Positions 41,276 through 49,869 of a stretch of 64,000 nucleotides of DNA are shown in pieces. A program made the position numbers and the translations under genes. The first letter of the stretch is position 1. Every line of letters begins with the position of its first letter. This DNA is from Aquabacter sp. L1I39 (GTDB taxonomy: Bacteria; Pseudomonadota; Alphaproteobacteria; Rhizobiales; Xanthobacteraceae). The notes beneath the pieces are model-generated. The model saw nothing but the letters and a program-made list of their open reading frames with translations. It ran no database searches and had not been told where the DNA came from. Location: assembly GCF_017742835.1 (NCBI RefSeq), contig NZ_CP072392.1, positions 2,788,387-2,852,386 on the forward strand, written 5' to 3'.

Positions 41276-42154
41276 TTACGCCGCCAGGTGCGCCGCCATC
41301 ACCACGCGGTTGTGGCCTTCGTCCTTGGCGGCGTTGAGGGCGTCGTCGGCGCGCTTCATCCAATCGTCCACGTCTTCCCGGGGAAGATATTCGGCGACGC
41401 CGATGGAGATGGTGACGGAAGGCCTTTCACCCGACGGCAGCAACACCGCCATGCCCTGGATCTCGCGGCGCAGAGCCTCGGCAATGTCACGGGCGGCGGT
41501 CTCCGGAGTGCCGGGCAGAAGGATCGCGAACTCCTTCACGCCCACACGCGCGGCGCGGCCAGCATGGGCCCACAATACCTTTGAGACGGCAACGAGAACC
41601 AGGTCGCCGCTGGCATGGCCATAGGTCTCGTTGACGCTCTTGAAGTGGTCGATGTCGAACAGCAACAAAGACAGATCGCCGCCGCCCAGGATCATTTCCT
41701 CGGCCAGGTTGAAATAGGCGCGGCGGTTCAGCAGCGAGGTGAGCGCGTCATGGGTGGCCCAGCGCACCAGTTCGCGGCGCGCCTGGTTCATGCGCTCAGC
41801 GCCGCGCAGGCGCGCTTCCAGCTCGATCTTGTCCGGGGGCTTGCGGATGAAGTCGTCCGCGCCGCTGTCCAGGGCTTCCACCAAATGCGTCGTGTCGTTG
41901 CTGGACGACATGGCGATCACATAGATCGGCCGGCCCTTGTTCGCGATGACCCGGGCCTCCCAGCACAATTGAATGCCGGAAACGCTCGGCACCTCGAAGC
42001 TGGTCATCACCACATCAAGGTTGGTGTCCTCGTGCAGATGATGCAAGGCGTCTTGGCCGTCAAAGAAAGGGCAAACGCTATGCCCCATGTCTTCGATCAT
42101 CCGGCCCATGAGCTTCAGGCTGACTTTACTGGGTTCCACCAACATAACGCGCAT
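41276..42154 (-). CDS. Receiver-GGDEF protein with degenerate receiver and degenerate GGDEF motif
   Basis: A 292-residue receiver plus GGDEF protein. In the receiver the usual phospho-acceptor aspartate position reads Ser52 (DVVMTSFEVP) and the acidic pair reads Glu-Pro, while Lys105 (RKPPD) remains. In the GGDEF domain the A-site reads GVKEF (residues 205-209), but FDIDHFKSVNETYGH with Asp167, Asp169 and Asn175 is kept and no RxxD inhibitory site is seen. It is probably neither phosphorylated nor active as a diguanylate cyclase; it may bind GTP or a partner. ATG 42154 gives a standard receiver start; 42172 is possible. Confidence 0.85.
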   Translation of the reverse strand: MRVMLVEPSKVSLKLMGRMIEDMGHSVCPFFDGQDALHHLHEDTNLDVVMTSFEVPSVSGIQLCWEARVIANKGRPIYVIAMSSSNDTTHLVEALDSGADDFIRKPPDKIELEARLRGAERMNQARRELVRWATHDALTSLLNRRAYFNLAEEMILGGGDLSLLLFDIDHFKSVNETYGHASGDLVLVAVSKVLWAHAGRAARVGVKEFAILLPGTPETAARDIAEALRREIQGMAVLLPSGERPSVTISIGVAEYLPREDVDDWMKRADDALNAAKDEGHNRVVMAAHLAA

Positions 42155-42357
42155 GGGAAAACCTTCGGGCATATCTGTAAAGGAAATATACCCGACGCAA
42201 AGAAATAGTGGTGATCGGCTATTGGAATTTTTGATCCATTATGAGTGAAAATGGTAGGGAGACACAGAAATCCGAACCGAAATGACTTCGACTTTAAATA
42301 AAGGGCGTTTCAATCCAAGAAGAGCGCGAGAGTGATGGTCCAGGCGCATCCGATGCC

Positions 42358-43293
42358 TCATCGCCACCGGCGATGCAGCCACAGCCATTGGGTGGGATAT
42401 TCGCGTACCCAGCCCTCGATCACGTTCGAGACCGCCTGCATGGCGCCTTCCACGTCGATGCGGCCTTCCGCGTCGCGAGGCAAGGGCACTTCCTCGGTGA
42501 TCTCGATGCGGAAGCGCCCGCGCGGCAGGCGGATGACGCGCATGCCGTGCACGGGGCAATCGAACTGGCGGGCAAGGCGGGCGAGGGTGGGGTTGGTGTG
42601 GGCGCGGCGACCGAAGAAGTCCACCACCACGCCCTGGCCCCAATACTGGTCCACCAGCATGCCGATATGTTCGCCGTCCTCCAGCATGCGGGCCATCTGC
42701 CGGCCGGCATTGCGGCTGGCCTTGACGAGGCCCGGCATGGTCTGGGCGCGCATTTCGGTGATGAGGTCCGCCGCCTTCTTGATGTTGGGCGCCCGGTAGA
42801 GCACGCCGCCGGGCACGCCGAGCTTTGCGCCGGTGATGGCGTTTAATTCCCAATTGCCGGTATGGGCGGTGAAGAAGAGGGCGGGGCGCCCGTCATCGCG
42901 CAGGCGCGCCATGATGTCCGCGCCGACAATCTCGATTGTGCCATTGCCGGGATGGTCGGGATCATAATCCCAGATGCGGTCGAGATGGGCGAACTCGGCG
43001 GCCATGCAGCCCAGATTGTCCCAGACCCCGGCCACCATCCACCAGATCTGCCAGGAGGACTTTTCCGGAAACGCGAGGCGGAGGTTTCGCCGCGCCGTGC
43101 GCGAGACGACGAACAGGGGACCGAACAGCCAAGCGAAACTGCGGATGATGGTGCGCGACCAGGACACCGGGAACAGGCGCGACCACCACACAAGGCCCTG
43201 GAGCAGGCCCACCACCGCGCTCTCCCACACGGGGGCGAGCGCGGAGCGGGTGCGCCGCGCCGCGCGTACGGCGAGAGCCTTCAGGGATGTCAC
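42358..43293 (-). CDS. lpxXL: Lipid A very-long-chain acyltransferase LpxXL
   Basis: A 311-residue LpxL/HtrB-family acyltransferase that transfers a very-long-chain (for example 27-hydroxyoctacosanoyl) group from AcpXL to lipid A. The HX4E catalytic motif is His144-Glu149 in AHTGNWEL. The later blocks are MLVDQYWGQGVVVDFFGRRA and ITEEVPLPRDAEG. A membrane-associated N-terminal helix is present near residues 28-60. It ends the acpXL gene cluster, 15 bases after the adh2XL gene, and shares its minus-strand orientation. Confidence 0.93.
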   Translation of the reverse strand: MTSLKALAVRAARRTRSALAPVWESAVVGLLQGLVWWSRLFPVSWSRTIIRSFAWLFGPLFVVSRTARRNLRLAFPEKSSWQIWWMVAGVWDNLGCMAAEFAHLDRIWDYDPDHPGNGTIEIVGADIMARLRDDGRPALFFTAHTGNWELNAITGAKLGVPGGVLYRAPNIKKAADLITEMRAQTMPGLVKASRNAGRQMARMLEDGEHIGMLVDQYWGQGVVVDFFGRRAHTNPTLARLARQFDCPVHGMRVIRLPRGRFRIEITEEVPLPRDAEGRIDVEGAMQAVSNVIEGWVREYPTQWLWLHRRWR

Positions 43294-43308
43294 CGCCCCC
43301 TCCCGCGC

Positions 43309-44331
43309 TCAGAAGCGCACGAGGATCTTGCCGAACACCCGTCGGCTTTCCAGCCGCTCCAGGCCCTCGTTGAAGGATTCCAGCGGCACCACGGTGTCGA
43401 TGACCGGCTTCACGCCCCGGCCCATCTTTTCGAGGCCATTGGCCACGTTGCGGATGGTGGCGCCGAACGAGCCGAAAATCTTGTACTGGCGCTGGAACAG
43501 CTGCATCAGGTTCATCTGCACCGAGACGCCAGAGGTGGAGCCGCAGGTCACCAGCCGCCCGCCGGGCTTCATGGACAGCAGCGAGCCGTTCCAGGTGTCG
43601 ACGCCCACATGCTCGAACACCACGTCCACGCCCACCTTCTTGGTGATCTTGCGCACCATGTGCTCGAACCGCTCCTCGCGGTAATTGATCACATGGTCGG
43701 CGCCCAGCAGTTCGGCCTTCATGGCCTTCTCGTCATCGCCCACGGTGGTGATGACGGTGGCGCCCACGTCCTTGGCGAGGCGGATGGCGGCGCTGCCGAT
43801 GCCGGAGCCGCCGGCATGGATGAGTACGGTCTCGCCCTGTTCCAGCTTGGCATTGTCGAACAGCATGTGCTCGACGGTGGAGAAGGTGATGCCGGCGCAG
43901 GCCGCCTCTTCGCCGGTGACGCCCGCGGGGGCGGCGATCACCAGCCGTTCGGGCATGTTGATGCGCTCGCAGGCGAAGCCGTCAATGTGGAAGCCGAGCA
44001 CGCCGCCCACATTCTCGCAAAGATTGTCGCGGCCATTGATGCACTGCTTGCAATGGCCGCAGGTCATGGCGCCATACATGGCCACCGTCTGCCCGACCTT
44101 TAGGCCACGCACATCCGCGCCCACGGCGATGATCTCGCCGGCGGCCTCGGCGCCCACCACCAGCGGCATCTTGCGCTTGGCGAAGGCCATGCCGCGCCAG
44201 CCCCACACATCGATGTGGTTGAGGGCGACGGCCGTAACGGCGATCTGCACCTCTCCCGCGCCGGGGGGCGGGGGCTCGGGCAGGTCGACGATCTGGAGAT
44301 TGCGGTCGGAAACGAGCTGGAGGGCGCGCAT
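43309..44331 (-). CDS. adh2XL: Zinc-binding dehydrogenase Adh2XL (probable enoyl reductase)
   Basis: A 340-residue medium-chain dehydrogenase. The structural zinc cysteines are in CGHCKQCINGRDNLCENV and the nucleotide-binding fold is ETVLIHAGGSGIGSAAIRLA. In rhizobial clusters this gene is required for very-long-chain fatty acid of lipid A, presumably as reductase in the elongation cycle; biochemical proof is lacking to my knowledge. It follows the SDR gene by 14 bases and precedes lpxXL. Confidence 0.9.
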   Translation of the reverse strand: MRALQLVSDRNLQIVDLPEPPPPGAGEVQIAVTAVALNHIDVWGWRGMAFAKRKMPLVVGAEAAGEIIAVGADVRGLKVGQTVAMYGAMTCGHCKQCINGRDNLCENVGGVLGFHIDGFACERINMPERLVIAAPAGVTGEEAACAGITFSTVEHMLFDNAKLEQGETVLIHAGGSGIGSAAIRLAKDVGATVITTVGDDEKAMKAELLGADHVINYREERFEHMVRKITKKVGVDVVFEHVGVDTWNGSLLSMKPGGRLVTCGSTSGVSVQMNLMQLFQRQYKIFGSFGATIRNVANGLEKMGRGVKPVIDTVVPLESFNEGLERLESRRVFGKILVRF

Positions 44332-44345
44332 GGTCTTCCTGAAGG

Positions 44346-45110
44346 TCAGCGATGGGCGGCGAGCTGGGCCGAGAGGCCCCCGTCCACCGGGATCACGGCG
44401 CCGGTGATATAGCCTGCCCCGGGCGAGAAGAGAAAGGCCACCACCTGCGCCACGTCGTCGGGTGTGGCGAAACGGCCGGCCGGGATCTGGGCGGCCATGC
44501 GGTCGCGATAGTCCGCGAACTTGGCCAGCATGCCCGTATCGATGAAGCCGGGGGCCACGTAGTTCACGGTCACGCCGCGCCGGGCGGTTTCCACCGCGAG
44601 GCCGCGGGCATGGGCCAGAAGCGCCGCCTTGGAGGCCGCATAGGCCGCATTGCCCTGGTTGGCCTGAAGCGCCGCCACCGACCCGATGGCCACGATCCGT
44701 CCCTCCCGCGCCCGCGTCATGGGCCGCACCAGGGCGCGGGTCAGGCGCACGAAGGTGAAGTGATTCACCTGCATGACCGCCTCGGCCTTGTCCTGGTCGA
44801 TCATGGCGGCGAGCGTGTCGTAGGAGGCCCCCGCATTGTGGCAGAAGCCGTAATAGGCCTCCGGGTCCGCTTCCAGCTCCTCCGCGAGAGCTTCGACGGC
44901 TGCACGGTCGGCGAGGTCCACCGGACGGGCAATCAGGCGCGCGTCGGGCGTGGCGGCGCGGATCTCGTCCATCAGCGCCTCGGCCTCGGCCACCGCGCTG
45001 CGATAGGTGAAGGTCACCGCATGGCCGGCCGCGCTCAGGCGGCGCACGATGGCCGCCCCGAGCCCCCGGCCCCCGCCGGTCACAAGAATGCGTTTGTGGG
45101 CGAGGCTCAT
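44346..45110 (-). CDS. Short-chain dehydrogenase, probable 3-oxoacyl-ACP reductase of the cluster
   Basis: A 254-residue classical SDR. It has TGGGRGLGAAIVRRL for NAD(P), the catalytic Ser-Tyr-Lys in IGSVAALQ and AYAASKAALLA, and a FabG-like NYVAPGFIDTGM. It lies between fabF1XL and adh2XL and reads as the ketoreductase of the very-long-chain elongation cycle. The six-gene cluster described in Rhizobium leguminosarum has no such gene at this place as far as I recall. ATG 45110 is used; GTG or other starts further upstream would run into fabF1XL. Confidence 0.85.
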   Translation of the reverse strand: MSLAHKRILVTGGGRGLGAAIVRRLSAAGHAVTFTYRSAVAEAEALMDEIRAATPDARLIARPVDLADRAAVEALAEELEADPEAYYGFCHNAGASYDTLAAMIDQDKAEAVMQVNHFTFVRLTRALVRPMTRAREGRIVAIGSVAALQANQGNAAYAASKAALLAHARGLAVETARRGVTVNYVAPGFIDTGMLAKFADYRDRMAAQIPAGRFATPDDVAQVVAFLFSPGAGYITGAVIPVDGGLSAQLAAHR

Positions 45111-45135
45111 GCCCGGCCCGCCAGGGACAAAATCG

Positions 45136-46419
45136 TCACGCCGGCTCTCCCGCCAGCACAAGGCTCACATTCTGCCCGCCGAAGCCGAACGAATTGGAGA
45201 TGACGCGCTTGACCTCGGCGTCCCGCGCAACGTTCGGCACCACGTCCAGCGGAATGGCCGGGTCGGGCAGGTGATAGTTGATGGTGGGCGGAATACGGCC
45301 ATTGGCGATGGTCAAGAGCGACACCGCCGCCTCGATGGCCCCCGCTGCCGTCAGCGTATGGCCGATCATGGACTTGTTGGACGAGATGGGGATGCCGGCG
45401 AGGAGTTCGTCGCCGAACACTGCCTTCATGCCCACATATTCCATGCGGTCATTCTCGGGCGTCGAGGTGCCGTGGGCGTTGATATAGTCCACCTCTGCCG
45501 GCGTCACGCCGGCATCCTCCAGGCCCTTCTTGATGCAGCCGACAATGGGTTTGCCGTCGGGGCTGGAGCGGGTGCGGTGGAAATTGTCGGCCATCTCGCC
45601 GCAACCTTCCACCACGCCGAGAATGGTGGCGCCGCGTGCCACTGCATGCTCCAGGCTCTCTAGCACCAGGGCGGCCGCACCTTCGGCCATGACGAAGCCG
45701 TCGCGATTCTTGGCGAAGGGGCGGGCGGCCTCTTCCGGCTTGTCATTGGCGGTGGTCAGAGCCGAGAGCAGCGAGAAGCGGATGAGGGCTTCGGGATGAA
45801 CCGAGCCGTCAGTGCCCAGCGAGAGCGCCACGTCGCATTCGCCGCGCCGGATGGCTTCCACGCCCAGCTGGATCGCGGTGGCGCCGGACGCGCAGGCGGT
45901 GGAGAGCGAAATGGGCTGGCCCTGCGTGCCGAAATGGTCGGCGAGCCGGTCCGCCACGGAGCCGAACAGGAAGCGCTCATGCCAGGGGCGGAACTTGCCG
46001 GTGGACGCGGCCGTCAGCAAATCGTGATAGACCAGCGGCTTATGGTCCACCACGTCGGCGAGCTGGCGCTTTTCCGGCCATTCCAGCTCCACCGGCGGGA
46101 CGGCGGCGAACAGCGGGCCGGGAAAGCGGCCCTTGCCGCCGATGCCGGACTGGGCGACGGCTTCCTCGGCCGCGAGCGTCGCGAGCTTCTGCGACAGATC
46201 GGGCGCGGGGACGCGGCCGTCGAACAGGAAGTCGACCGTGCCGGCAATGGTGGTGCGCATGCCCTCGACGGGAAAGCGGGTGATTCGGTGGATGCCCGAT
46301 TCACCGGCGGTGAGGCGGCGCCAATTGTCTTCCTTGCCCTGACCCAGGGAGGTGACGATGCCGATGCCGGTGACGACCACGACGGGCCGGCCGAACTTGT
46401 CCGTGTACGCCTGCGCCAT
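45136..46419 (-). CDS. fabF1XL: Beta-ketoacyl-ACP synthase FabF1XL
   Basis: A 427-residue condensing enzyme of the FabF family, with the catalytic Cys176 in STACASGATAI, the first histidine in NAHGTSTPENDRME and the second in NKSMIGHTLTAAGAIEA. It extends acyl chains on AcpXL. It starts about 147 bases after the stop of fabF2XL, at the ATG 46419 (MAQAYTDKFGRP). The active site is complete, in contrast to the neighbouring FabF2XL. Confidence 0.95.
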   Translation of the reverse strand: MAQAYTDKFGRPVVVVTGIGIVTSLGQGKEDNWRRLTAGESGIHRITRFPVEGMRTTIAGTVDFLFDGRVPAPDLSQKLATLAAEEAVAQSGIGGKGRFPGPLFAAVPPVELEWPEKRQLADVVDHKPLVYHDLLTAASTGKFRPWHERFLFGSVADRLADHFGTQGQPISLSTACASGATAIQLGVEAIRRGECDVALSLGTDGSVHPEALIRFSLLSALTTANDKPEEAARPFAKNRDGFVMAEGAAALVLESLEHAVARGATILGVVEGCGEMADNFHRTRSSPDGKPIVGCIKKGLEDAGVTPAEVDYINAHGTSTPENDRMEYVGMKAVFGDELLAGIPISSNKSMIGHTLTAAGAIEAAVSLLTIANGRIPPTINYHLPDPAIPLDVVPNVARDAEVKRVISNSFGFGGQNVSLVLAGEPA

Positions 46420-46566
46420 GGGCGCCTCCTGATCCGAAGGGCGCCCCGCCCGGCGCACCATTTGCCGTCTTATGGCACCCGGCGGCGCCTGCGTCATCCC
46501 ATCGACCCTGGCTGCCGCCCGTGCAGTGCGCGCATGACGCGGCCGGGCGGCGAGGGCAGGTGGCCC

Positions 46567-47766
46567 TCAGGCCACCTTCTCGACCAAGGCGGCGCCTTCG
46601 CCGCGCCAGTGGCCGACGGCGGTCACCAGGACGCGGTCCACCGCGCCTTCGCCCGCTTCCACCTCGTCCCCCGCAACGACGGGGAAGAGGGTCCCGCGCG
46701 AGACAGTAAGCGCGGCCACCGCGAGCGCGGCGGGGAATTGCGCCTCGAAGCCATGGCCGATGCGATTGGCCAGGGCCCGCACCGGCAGGCCAGCAGAGGT
46801 CAGCGCGCCGCGCTCAGCCTCGGTTGCGCCGCGCGCGCCGGTGGCACCGGACAGCACCAGGGTGGCCTTGTCCGAGCCCGCTTTGGCGACGAGCCCGGAA
46901 ATGACGGCGGCGAGGTCGCCCTCTCCATTGCGCCGGGCCCGCTCGGACCAGACGCCGGTCAGCTTGGCGATGGGCTTGGCGCCGCGGGCGGTGGCATGCT
47001 CGGGCGATTCCAGCACCAGGAACGCGCCCATGGAGCCGGAGGGAATTCCGGGGGCGTCACCCTGCGAGAAAACCGGGCGGAAGCTGCCGGTCATGCAGAA
47101 ATCGTTCAGCGCGTAGAGGAGCAGCATGTCCTCGCGCTCGGCATTATAGGCGCCGCCCACAAGGGCGATCTCGCTCTGGCCGGCGGCGATGCGGGCATGG
47201 GCGACGCGGGTCGCGTCCACGCCGGCGCTTTCCTCGCCCATGAAGGTGCGGGAGGAACCGGTGACGCCGTGCACGATGGAAATATTGCCGGCGAGCAGAT
47301 TGGAGAGCTGGGCCAGCGAGAGCGTCGGCCGCAGGTCCGCCAGCAGGCGCTCGTTCAGCAGCCGGCCGGGCTCGTTGGCGCCCACGAGGTCGTTGAGGAT
47401 GGCCGCGTCCACCGCATGGTCGCGCTCGCCGCCGCCGGCGCCCACGATCATGTCGGTGCGACCGAGAATGTCGGCGTTCTTGGCAATGCCGGCGCTGTCG
47501 AGGGCGAGGCCCGCCGCATAGGTGCCGATGCGCTGCCAGGGCTCCATCTGACGCTGATCGCCCTTCTTGGGGATCTGGCTGTCATAATTGAGCTTCACCA
47601 GCGGGTGCACCACATAAGGCGCGAATCGCTCCGCATCGGTGATGGGGGCGGTGCCCGCATTCAGGGCGTCCCAATGGGCATCGAGCCCCTCTCCCAGCGA
47701 GGAGACGAGCCCGATCCCGGTGATCCAGACCTCGCGCTTGCCGGCGCCGCGCTCAGTCATCGACAT
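46567..47766 (-). CDS. fabF2XL: Beta-ketoacyl synthase-like FabF2XL lacking catalytic cysteine
   Basis: A 399-residue ketosynthase-fold protein. The position of the catalytic cysteine aligns with Val168 in NISIVHGVTG; there is no cysteine in the motif. The first histidine motif (HGTxT) is replaced by LSGATGARGATEAE, while a later GH in RIGHGFEAQFPA remains. It is therefore probably a non-catalytic partner of FabF1XL, comparable with chain-length factors of type II polyketide synthases. Its start overlaps fabZXL by 14 bases, so the genes are coupled. Confidence 0.9.
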   Translation of the reverse strand: MSMTERGAGKREVWITGIGLVSSLGEGLDAHWDALNAGTAPITDAERFAPYVVHPLVKLNYDSQIPKKGDQRQMEPWQRIGTYAAGLALDSAGIAKNADILGRTDMIVGAGGGERDHAVDAAILNDLVGANEPGRLLNERLLADLRPTLSLAQLSNLLAGNISIVHGVTGSSRTFMGEESAGVDATRVAHARIAAGQSEIALVGGAYNAEREDMLLLYALNDFCMTGSFRPVFSQGDAPGIPSGSMGAFLVLESPEHATARGAKPIAKLTGVWSERARRNGEGDLAAVISGLVAKAGSDKATLVLSGATGARGATEAERGALTSAGLPVRALANRIGHGFEAQFPAALAVAALTVSRGTLFPVVAGDEVEAGEGAVDRVLVTAVGHWRGEGAALVEKVA

Positions 47767-48226
47767 ATTCCGTCACGGGGAAATGGACATGCTCGGCCAC
47801 CCGCAGGACGGTGCTCTTCATGCGGCCCTCGGGCCAGGAGAGCACGCGGAAGGTGAGCTCGGCATTGCAGATGGGCTTGCCCTCAAAGGTGGCATGGGTC
47901 TTTGCCACCACGAAGCCGGAGCCCTCGTGCAGGATTTCGGAGTGCAGGTCCAGATTCTGCCCCGGCACGACGAAGGTGCGAAGCTTGGCTTCCTTGACGG
48001 TGGCCAAGAACGGCATCTTGTCGAATCGGTTGCGCGCCAGCACCAGCCAGCCCGTGGTCTGGGCCATGGCCTCGATGAGCAGCACGCCGGGCATGATGGG
48101 GTAGCCGGGGAAATGGCCCTCGAAGATAGAGCTTTCCTCGGGCACCAGGCCCTGGCAGTGGATGGTCTTGAGGCCCGGATCGATGCTCACGATCCGGTCC
48201 ACCATCTTGAAGACTTCAGGACGCAT
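47753..48226 (-). CDS. fabZXL: 3-hydroxyacyl-ACP dehydratase FabZXL
   Basis: A 157-residue hotdog-fold dehydratase. The FabZ active-site motif GHFPGYPIMPGVLLIEAMAQ contains the catalytic histidine, and a glutamate is present in the following helix. It converts 3-hydroxyacyl-AcpXL to the enoyl form. It lies 15 bases after acpXL and overlaps fabF2XL by 14 bases, so it is the second gene of the operon. Confidence 0.93.
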   Translation of the reverse strand: MRPEVFKMVDRIVSIDPGLKTIHCQGLVPEESSIFEGHFPGYPIMPGVLLIEAMAQTTGWLVLARNRFDKMPFLATVKEAKLRTFVVPGQNLDLHSEILHEGSGFVVAKTHATFEGKPICNAELTFRVLSWPEGRMKSTVLRVAEHVHFPVTEYVDD

Positions 48227-48241
48227 CAGCTCCGTCCGACC

Positions 48242-48523
48242 TCAGGCCGACTTCGCAGCGACCAGCTCGTCGATGCGCGCGCAGAGGTTCTTGAGCACGA
48301 AATACTGCTCGGTGGTGGCCTTGCCGTCGTTCACTTCCTGCGTCCACTGCTCGAGCGGAAGCTTGATGCCGAATGCCTTGTCGATGGCGAAGGCGATGTC
48401 GAGGAAGTCGAGGCTATCGATGCCGAGATCGTCGATGGCGTGGCTCTCCGGCGTGATGGTGTCACGCTGGATGTCGCACGTCTCGGCGATGATGTTGGCG
48501 ACGGTATCGAACGTCGAAGACAT
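48242..48523 (-). CDS. acpXL: Acyl carrier protein AcpXL
   Basis: A 93-residue special acyl carrier protein that holds the growing very-long acyl chain for lipid A. Ser37 in [14 protein letters not shown] is the phosphopantetheine site; the helix II and III pattern is standard. The protein continues beyond a normal ACP with a [20 protein letters not shown] segment, as in AcpXL. The ATG at 48523 has a GAAAGAGG ribosome site. It is the first gene of the operon; the 180 bases upstream should contain its promoter. Confidence 0.96.
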   Translation of the reverse strand: MSSTFDTVANIIAETCDIQRDTITPESHAIDDLGIDSLDFLDIAFAIDKAFGIKLPLEQWTQEVNDGKATTEQYFVLKNLCARIDELVAAKSA

Positions 48524-48703
48524 GGATGCGCCTCTTTCAATGTCCGGCTTGCTGGCCCGTCCCCATCCAGCTCGCGGGAGCACAAATGCGGGCATGGCCG
48601 AGGGTCGGCCGACCGGCCCTGCGAATAAGTCGAGCGCCCCTATAGCGAACGTGGCGGGAGGTTTCAATGGCGAGCCCTACCGCTATCCGGTGCGCGGGGG
48701 GGC

Positions 48704-49762
48704 TCAGGCAGCGAGGATTTCCTTGAGCGCCGCCACGAGCCGGCCGCACTCCTCGTTCGTGCCCACCGTGATGCGTAGGAAATCGGCAATGCGGGGCTTG
48801 GAGAAATGCCGCACGACGATGGCCCGCTCCCGCAGCGCCTGTGCCAGCCGTGCCCCCTCATGGGCGGGATGGCGGGCAAACAGGAAATTGGCGGAGGAGG
48901 GCAGCACCTCGAATCCGAGGCTGGAAAGATCGGTGGTCAACTGCGTCCGGCTCGCTACGATGCGCCCGCACGTCTCCTGGAACCAGGCCTCGTCCTCCAC
49001 CGCCGCCGTGGCGCCGGCAAGGGCCAGGCGATCCAGCGGATAGGAGTTGAAGCTGTCCTTCACCCGTTCGAGCGCCTCGATGAGCGGCCGCTGGCCGATG
49101 GCGAATCCCACCCGCAGTCCCGCGAGCGAACGGGATTTTGAGAAGGTGTGCACCACCAGCAGGTTGGGATATTCAGCCACCAGCGGCACGGCGCTCTCAG
49201 CCCCGAAATCCACATAGGCTTCGTCGATCACCACCACCGCGTCGGGATGTGCCTTCACCAGCGCCTCGATCTCAGCCCGTGGCAGGGCGATGCCGGTTGG
49301 GGCGTTGGGGTTGGGCAGGATGATGGCGCCGCATGGGCGGTCATAGTCGGCGATGTTCACCCGCAGGTGGTCGTCCAGGGGGATGGCCTCGAAAGCGATT
49401 CCATAAAGCCCGCAATAGACCGGATAGAAGGAATAGGTGATGTCCGGGAACAGCAGCGGCGCCTCGTGCTTCAGGAGCGCCTGGAAGACGTGGGCGAGCA
49501 CCTCGTCCGAGCCGTTGCCCACGAACACCTCGTCCGCCGTCACCCCGTAGCGGGCGGCGAGGGCGACGCGCAGCTTCAGGCCGGTGGGGTCGGGATAAAG
49601 GCGCAGCGTGTCCACCTCGCCGGCCACCGCCTGCGCCACGCGCGGCGAGGGCGGGTAGGGATTCTCGTTCGTGTTCAGCTTGATGATCCCCTCCATCTTC
49701 GGCTGCTCGCCGGGGACATAGGGGGTCAGCCCGTGAACGATGGAACTCCAATACCTGCTCAT
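48704..49762 (-). CDS. hisC: Histidinol-phosphate aminotransferase
   Basis: A 352-residue fold-type I aminotransferase. It has [13 protein letters not shown] at the start, the aspartate in [12 protein letters not shown], the PLP lysine in [16 protein letters not shown] and the C-terminal [15 protein letters not shown]. It converts imidazole-acetol phosphate to histidinol phosphate. A second amino acid substrate is possible for HisC homologues outside the his operon. The ATG at 49762 ([12 protein letters not shown]) is the normal start. Confidence 0.9.
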   Translation of the reverse strand: MSRYWSSIVHGLTPYVPGEQPKMEGIIKLNTNENPYPPSPRVAQAVAGEVDTLRLYPDPTGLKLRVALAARYGVTADEVFVGNGSDEVLAHVFQALLKHEAPLLFPDITYSFYPVYCGLYGIAFEAIPLDDHLRVNIADYDRPCGAIILPNPNAPTGIALPRAEIEALVKAHPDAVVVIDEAYVDFGAESAVPLVAEYPNLLVVHTFSKSRSLAGLRVGFAIGQRPLIEALERVKDSFNSYPLDRLALAGATAAVEDEAWFQETCGRIVASRTQLTTDLSSLGFEVLPSSANFLFARHPAHEGARLAQALRERAIVVRHFSKPRIADFLRITVGTNEECGRLVAALKEILAA

Positions 49763-49869
49763 GGAACGGGGCCTTTGAACGCGCGCATGCTGCTGTGCCG
49801 GCGGCAGGCCGCCAGCGTGCGCGTGTCTGTGCCACGGATGGCGCCTTTCATCCACCCTGAAGGCAGGTG

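Noticed and set aside
45796..47856. A 686-codon plus-strand open frame
   Set aside because: Antisense to fabF1XL and fabF2XL and extending into fabZXL; typical GC-rich shadow.
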